From contig KL647294.1 of the NCBI GenBank assembly GCA_000727475.1, positions 391,758-455,757 of the forward strand: a stretch of 64,000 nt of DNA, given 5' to 3'. Below the pieces are notes generated by a model. The model was not told where the DNA came from, made no database searches, and saw only the letters and a list, made by a program, of their open reading frames with translations. Source of the DNA: Sarcocystis neurona. Lineage: Eukaryota; Apicomplexa; Conoidasida; Eucoccidiorida; Sarcocystidae. The number at the start of each line of letters is the position of its first letter. Within the stretch, counting starts at the first letter, position 1. Shown here one piece after another: positions 58,164 to 64,000 of the stretch. The position numbers and the translations under genes were made by a program.

Positions 58164-59881
58164 GAGGAACACACCTGGGAAACAAGGCATGTCGAGGCTG
58201 GTCGACCTAGTCAGGATCATCAAATACACGCGCCTACTAATCACTTTCATACACACAAACAGAGGCATACACCTTACAAAGGGCAGAAGTGTACGTTCCA
58301 GACAGGCAAGATTATGTTGCGCCCTGTTTGTATGCCCGCATGCAGCATAGTGCTAGTATTCAGTGGATACCCTGTTTGTGCGTGGCTACCTCGTGGGCAC
58401 ATAGTACGGCTGCCTGTAAGGAGAGAGAGGCAAACCTGTGTGCGCACTTACTCGTGTGCACTTGTATACATGGTGAGAAACCGGCTAGCTCACGTCTAGC
58501 AGTACCTATGACAACATTTGCACATCGGGAGGGGGAGAAATAGGCTGAGCTTTGACAAGTTTTCTACTCATGCCAGTGCGGGAGAAGCGAAAGTATCTGG
58601 TGCGTCCATGCGCTTGTATCAAAAAGCTCGTATTTTCTCCACGGGCATTCCTAGAGCACAGAAGTTTCCCGCCGTTGACTGGTTTTGCCGTGAGAATGCA
58701 GCTGCGAAGTGCACTATGCCAGGAAGGACTCTGCCAGGGGCACAAATAACACCTTTTTCGAACATTCACGCTACACGACGGAACCTTGTAGCTCTTAGTC
58801 AGTGCTTGATCATTTTTTTGCGCACCACGGAGAATATAAGCATATAAGGTACGCGTTCGCTCTTTCCAGCTGCGTGCTTGATATTACGGAACAGGCAGCA
58901 TTGGCTGACATTTTTTGTTGACGTCCAATATCTTAGTGTACTGGCGGGGAAACGGGACTGCTGTGTTCCTTCAGCGGCGTGTTTTCACCTTACGCACAGT
59001 GATGCAGTGACGTAGAGGCGCACTGTGGCAGAGGTCACCGCAAGTAGACTGTTACCTATATGTATGCAGACGTACACAAACGTAGGCATACAAGAAGGTG
59101 TAGGAGAGGCCACAGCCGACGGGAAAGCAATGAATGAAAATGAAGGTATAGCTATGCAGTGTACCAGAAACACAACCAGTGGTTGCTGCTTTAGAAAATA
59201 TTGACGTGCGTGTCATTTAAGCTGTTCGATAGCAACGCGCACGTAGAGGTGCAGTTATAGAGTAAAGTGCTTGTAGACGAGGAGACTACATATACATACA
59301 TATGTATGTTTCTATGGGATTCTCTTAGAACGTGGTGGTATTTGAAGGAACCAGTTCTTTGCCCATGCTGCAGACAGTGATAGAGTAGAGCGTGTAATTA
59401 CCCGTTAAAATGAAGTACGGGCCTTCCTCTATTTTATGCGAAGGAACAAGCAACTACGTTTTGGTCGTTACAATCTGCACACATATACATACACCTACAT
59501 ATGTGTACGCGTTGTGGCATCATTGCACCCCTGTAATGAAGGCTCCTCACAATCTTGTGCACCCCTAGGTTGAGCGCAACATAAATTTGAAAATTCTGTT
59601 AACACACTGGATTGCTACCTATGTTTCTTCTTTGTACTTATTAGTGTGCTTCCAAGCTATTTCACAGAGAAATCGTTGACCATCTAGCGGTCTATACAAC
59701 CAACTAATTTGGGAGCCACACTTCTGAGCACACGTTTGTAATTGTAGAGAACTTTCATGGATAGCTAAAGGTGTGCCCAATGTAAGAGAAGATACCCAGG
59801 TTACATCTCCGGTGCACCAGCTTTCCTTGAGAATAGGGCGTCTCCGTGGGCTTTCAGTGACGAGCAAGTATTCTACAAAAT

Positions 59882-59943
59882 GACGATGATGATATCGATG
59901 ACGATGGTGATGATGATGATGATGATGCTAATGGTGATGATGT
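59882..59943. repeat. GAT trinucleotide repeat
   Basis: An imperfect (GAT/GAC/GGT)n run on the plus strand, with six consecutive GAT units near its centre. It is the only trinucleotide tract in the right-hand segment and is not of the CAG class. Confidence 0.9.
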
Positions 59944-62900
59944 CATACGTAAACAATTACATGATGAGGAGGCTGGACGCCGTTGCGCAGCTGTAGTGCT
60001 TAAAAGACTAAAAAGAAGCGCCTAGGGTACTAGTACAAATGTACGAGTACCTGAAAGGGCTTAATATGTGTAGCGTTTCACAAATAGTCTGCCCAGCTCT
60101 AGATACTCAGTCGTAGTGAGCTGTCCACTGGCGAGAAGGCGGAGGAATTTGTAAACAAGTAAATTCTGATGCACCTTCGGCATTTCTGGACAGTCCCTTT
60201 CCCTTGCAAGTGTGGCGAGCGGATGTTTGCACCTTCTTCAATATTGGACGAAAAGTGGGCGCAGGAGTAACTCCACAGAGCCTGTTAATTCGCGCTACCT
60301 CTGATCCTTCACAGGCGCTTCTTTGTCGCTAGGTCTACGAAGAGAAACCTCAGTGCGTATGTGTGTCTAGCCATAAGTAGGCGTCGCTACGTACATGTGT
60401 GTGCTTTCAACCATACATTATTAGGGACTTGTCGTTGGGGACGGTGACAAATTCCCCTCTCTTTATTTGATAGCTTTGAATAAGTAAAAGCTGGTAAGTA
60501 GCACAGGGGATGGAGAATCTTCACATGCTTGCGTCTGTCGTATTCCAGTAGTGTAGACAGTCCTCCAGTCAAACCTACCTGAAGGTTCTGCTGCCAGTCT
60601 TAACAGGAAACTCTTCCAGCTTACTACACGCGACGGAATGGCGTGCCAGACTCCACAATCTTCAATATCACAAATGAATTGAAATTTAACTCAATGCCGG
60701 ACAAAAGCAAACCTACCGAAAGTCTACGTTTAAGAAGTTGGTTTCACACTAGAGTCCAAGACTCTAATTTCTTCACGGTGCTACTGCTCTTCATGTATGT
60801 AGATTCGGCTGAAAGCACACATGCCAGTAACCGCACGTATGGTCTTTCGCTATTTTATTTCTCACAAGCGCTCTTTTTTTGTTGTCTTTAAGAAAAGGTA
60901 CCTTTGGGCGTACGTTTGTACATGTACATAAGTGTCTGCACGTACACTTGTGTCTCTTTCGTAGTGCCTCCATTTCTTCTGCAGCTCTACAGAGAGCCTT
61001 GTGTCGTCATGTATACAGCCCTCCTACCAGCTGCAACTCTGCAGTGCGCTGTTTGTGTCGAACTAGTTGTACGAATGTCTTTTAAAATATAGGGATAAGA
61101 TAAAGTGGAACTACCTTCGTGTAAACGCGTGCACTTATGACATGCACACTTTTTGAGGGGTTGAAATTTCCGTAGAAAGCTACGTAGATACATGGTGTGT
61201 CACGACATGACTAAGGGCAAAAGCCTTCACAGCAAAAACTTCACATGTAAGTGCGCAGAAGTGCCTTGAGGAAGTCCGCTGATCAACAGAAGACCATGAA
61301 AAAAGAACAGATGCACACTTCGCCGCGGCTGGAGTTGCCCTTTCTGTACAAAAGTGGTTATGTTTCTATTTGTAACAAGGCTTCAACAGCCATAGCTACG
61401 CCGCACGTAGTTAAACCCGTCCGGTCTAGCCGCCTACCGGTTTTAGAGCATTCCAGCCTTCTTTCATTCCTGCGTGCTTCCTGCAGAGATGAAGTCAGTC
61501 GAAAGATTTCACCTTATGGTGGGCACAGGAATTGTCGTCAGTTCTGATAACTCCTCCTTGTCAGTACGGCCGTAGCACTGGGGAGAAAGAGAACAGGTTT
61601 CCAGATTTGTGGAGAAAGCTCTCTATCTACTTACGTTCGGGTAGTCGTCAAGCTGCCCTTTCTTTTCTGTTGGTACATGCAGACCTAGGTTATCCCGTTT
61701 CTTAGCGAGAAGAGCGCGTAGGAAATGAACGCAGCGACGCCCCTGCAGCCATCCACTTGCTGTTCTGGTCAACTGACAGATTTAATACAAGGCGAAATGA
61801 CTCACCACAAAGAGGAAGATTACCCATTTCCGTGTGTGTCTACTGAGAGTCTAGAGAGGTGTACAAGCGGTGATACGTGGCAGTTCTTCGTAAGGCAGCC
61901 ACCGCAGGAAATGCACGTTTTTACTGGCCTCCAACTCGTGTGCATTCGACTACGGTAAAGACAAGTTGTCGTAGTTCTTCCGTCTCTGTATGAGCTCATA
62001 AACAGGATATGCTCGGCATCAGAGAAGTTGAAAACAAATCTGTGTCGCGCTCCGTGCAGCAACCGCCCCAAGCATTCTGGTGACTAGACGTAAGTGTCAA
62101 GCAGCTGCATTGTCGCTGCAGGAAACTTTGATGTACTTCTGCCTACGCAACCCCCTCCGCAGCGCGTCGCCAAAAGTAGATTGGGGCTGGCGTGTCTGCG
62201 GTGTGCGACGTATACTGTCCGGAAACTTACGCTTCACAGACGTCTCTGTGGACAACCAAATACATGGAGACGTTTATGTGTCTTCTGCGTTAAACTTCAG
62301 CGAACTACCAAATTACCACTTTTCCATTGAAACGTGGACAATAAGGAGTCCTTAGGCGAGGGTACGTAAAGCACTTCTTGCTCGATAGATTCTCTTGCAT
62401 CGAGGTATTTATTAGGATGGATGCTCTGTTCACCGATACATCATGCCATCTACGCGCTTTCGTATATATTTTTGTCTGCAATATTTCTCCAGAGTGGATC
62501 TACACGAGAGGTGCACCTGACAAGTCCACGATTTTATTAGTATTGCACATCAACGGTAAGTGTTGTTGGTATGCTGGCTACGTATTTTATGAATTTCAGT
62601 TTCTCGAATGACATGGAGTAAGTCGGTAACAGTTGCTTTTGATTTTGCCCAATTACTCTGGGCACAGTCTTGTTCGCGTGAGCGGTATGCAGTGTTATGG
62701 ATGGAGTCGCAGTCCTCTTTTTCGTAGATGCAGACGCGGGATTGAAGGTATCTTCACGTAGCTCTCACCGTACTAAAAGACACGTTGACAGATATGTATG
62801 TGTCATTGGATGCAAATGCATATACCCCTACAGATTTACTGTAGTGTCGTATTTGTGTATACGGGCGTGTACGGGCACTTACGTTGTACGCACGAGCTTT

Positions 62901-64000
62901 ACACGTTAGTCGCCTTTTCCACCCAGATGTAATTCTTTCACACCGTCGCATTTGTGTGATTCTCACAACGGATTTTAAAAACGTACCACCTATGTCTCCC
63001 CGAAAATCACACGAAAAGTGAAAGATAGGAAACTCTTGCGCTTCTCTGTTCTGCCGTAGCCTATGCAGCGTATCACTGACGCACAAGCACGATTCCCGCA
63101 TTACCAACCAGGTCAGCAGGCAAAACTTCTGAGACTTTTGAGTTGAGAGGGGAACCGTTTAGCGCACATAGGCGAATTAAGAGAATAATAAAACAGACCT
63201 CCGTATCTGCATTCCTCTGATGCCACCCACGATCGAGGTTGTCAGATAGCAAAGTTATTCAAAAGTAAGGGCATACTGTAGACCGCATGTATGTTTGGAG
63301 GGTGCGCATTTGAGAGCACCTTATCATTTCTGTACACAGAAACGATGGAGAGTCTGCAGAGTATGTTCGTCTTCTAAGCTTTGCGTAAGAGTGTGGTCGG
63401 TGGGCAGGCAGCGCTGAAGAGTAGCACAGAACTGCGGGCACATTAATTGTGATGTGTGAAAAGCTGTGAGAATGGAACGTAGTAAGGTTCAATGTCCGTC
63501 AAATGTTCATGCAGAGAACTGAAGGTTCACTAACGTGACCACTTAGGGGACCGTTGCACGATTGCACAGTATTGTTCTTCAAGGCATGAGATACAGAGAG
63601 CAGCAGCTGGCGACGCGTTTGAAGAGAACCCGGCTCTACCTGCCTATATAGATATGTGCGGGTAGCCGGAGTGTTCAAAGAAAAGCAACTGTTGTACAGG
63701 TTGTCGCTTTGACAATAGAGCACACTTCCGCTGGAGTGCAAAAGGGGTTGAACCAAAGATCTACGACAGTCTCGAATGTAGGGCACTCGAAGCCGCGGCC
63801 TCTTTTTTCTCACGCGCACGTAAAGATTCTGGCAGAGAGAGAATGAAGAACACAGTTGCACAGGAAGGGCGACGAGCAAGTTCGTTTTATATGTCTACCG
63901 GTGTTAACTTCTGCTGAATACTCGTAGACGCTTCGGCGCGGACATATTTTCTGATATATATTCGTGTGGTCATATGCGGAAAAAGTAGGAAGAAACGAAG

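Larger units (their letters stand above)
56923..64000. other. Repeat-poor segment, no gene recognised
   Basis: The sequence is unique, with mixed composition and frequent stops in all six frames; CAG/CTG and TATATG tracts are nearly absent. Minor exceptions are an AAAC/AC tract (58123-58163) and a GAT repeat (59882-59943). The longest ORF (57714-58499, plus strand) crosses the AC tract and has no motif. An 82-codon minus-strand frame (59867-59619) and a 126-codon one (63879-63499) are unrecognised. A gene with small exons cannot be excluded. Confidence 0.5.

Noticed and set aside
57714..58499. 261-codon plus-strand ORF in the repeat-poor segment
   Set aside because: It passes through an AAAC/AC microsatellite (poly-Thr/His) and shows no conserved motif; it starts in no clear context.
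59619..59867. 82-codon minus-strand ORF with mixed, non-repetitive composition
   Set aside because: Considered as a mobile-element or organellar fragment, but no motif could be matched and no neighbouring supporting ORF exists.

Overview
The window looks like nuclear DNA of a coccidian apicomplexan, most probably Eimeria. The evidence is the very high density of CAG/GCA/AGC and CTG/GCT triplet repeats read as poly-Gln, poly-Ala and poly-Ser inside otherwise conserved proteins, long introns full of TATATG/TGTATG microsatellites and minisatellites, and a sharp change near 56.7-57 kb to DNA without these repeats. That change resembles the known alternation of repeat-rich and repeat-poor segments in Eimeria chromosomes. 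The species cannot be fixed from sequence alone.

Two plus-strand genes account for most of bases 1-56518. Gene A (before base 1 to 16760) encodes an unrecognised Gln/Ala/Ser-rich coiled-coil protein. It has a large partial 5' exon, four small exons (108, 45, 54 and 57 nt) that are all symmetric phase 0, and a large 3' part ending in a coiled coil. Its introns are 1.5-3.7 kb of repeats.

Gene B (about 23754-56518) is the clearest gene. I reconstruct ten exons whose phases agree at every junction. Together they follow the order of conserved motifs of the nuclear pore membrane glycoprotein gp210 (NUP210) from the N-terminal lumenal domain to a single C-terminal membrane span. The predicted protein is about 5,500-6,100 residues, roughly three times animal gp210, because Q/A/S/R tracts are inserted between conserved blocks. 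One exon has an apparent +1 frameshift at a run of 13 C. The N-terminus is unresolved: there are three competing explanations for the missing conventional signal peptide.

Between the genes (16761-23753) I find only weak candidates: a Gln-rich stretch at 18.5-19.1 kb and a 59-codon ORF with a signal-peptide-like start at 20973. From 56.9 kb to the end there is unique, stop-rich sequence with two perfect hairpins close to the gp210 3' end and no gene I can support.

Notable non-coding structure includes long CTG-rich tracts placed just before several 3' splice sites of CAG-bearing exons, a degenerate ~30-bp repeat array with a palindromic core (5.64-6.36 kb) whose core recurs across the window in introns and exons, and a strand-biased purine minisatellite (33.6-34.8 kb) inside a gp210 intron. 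Motif comparisons with gp210 are from memory of the family; no alignment was run.
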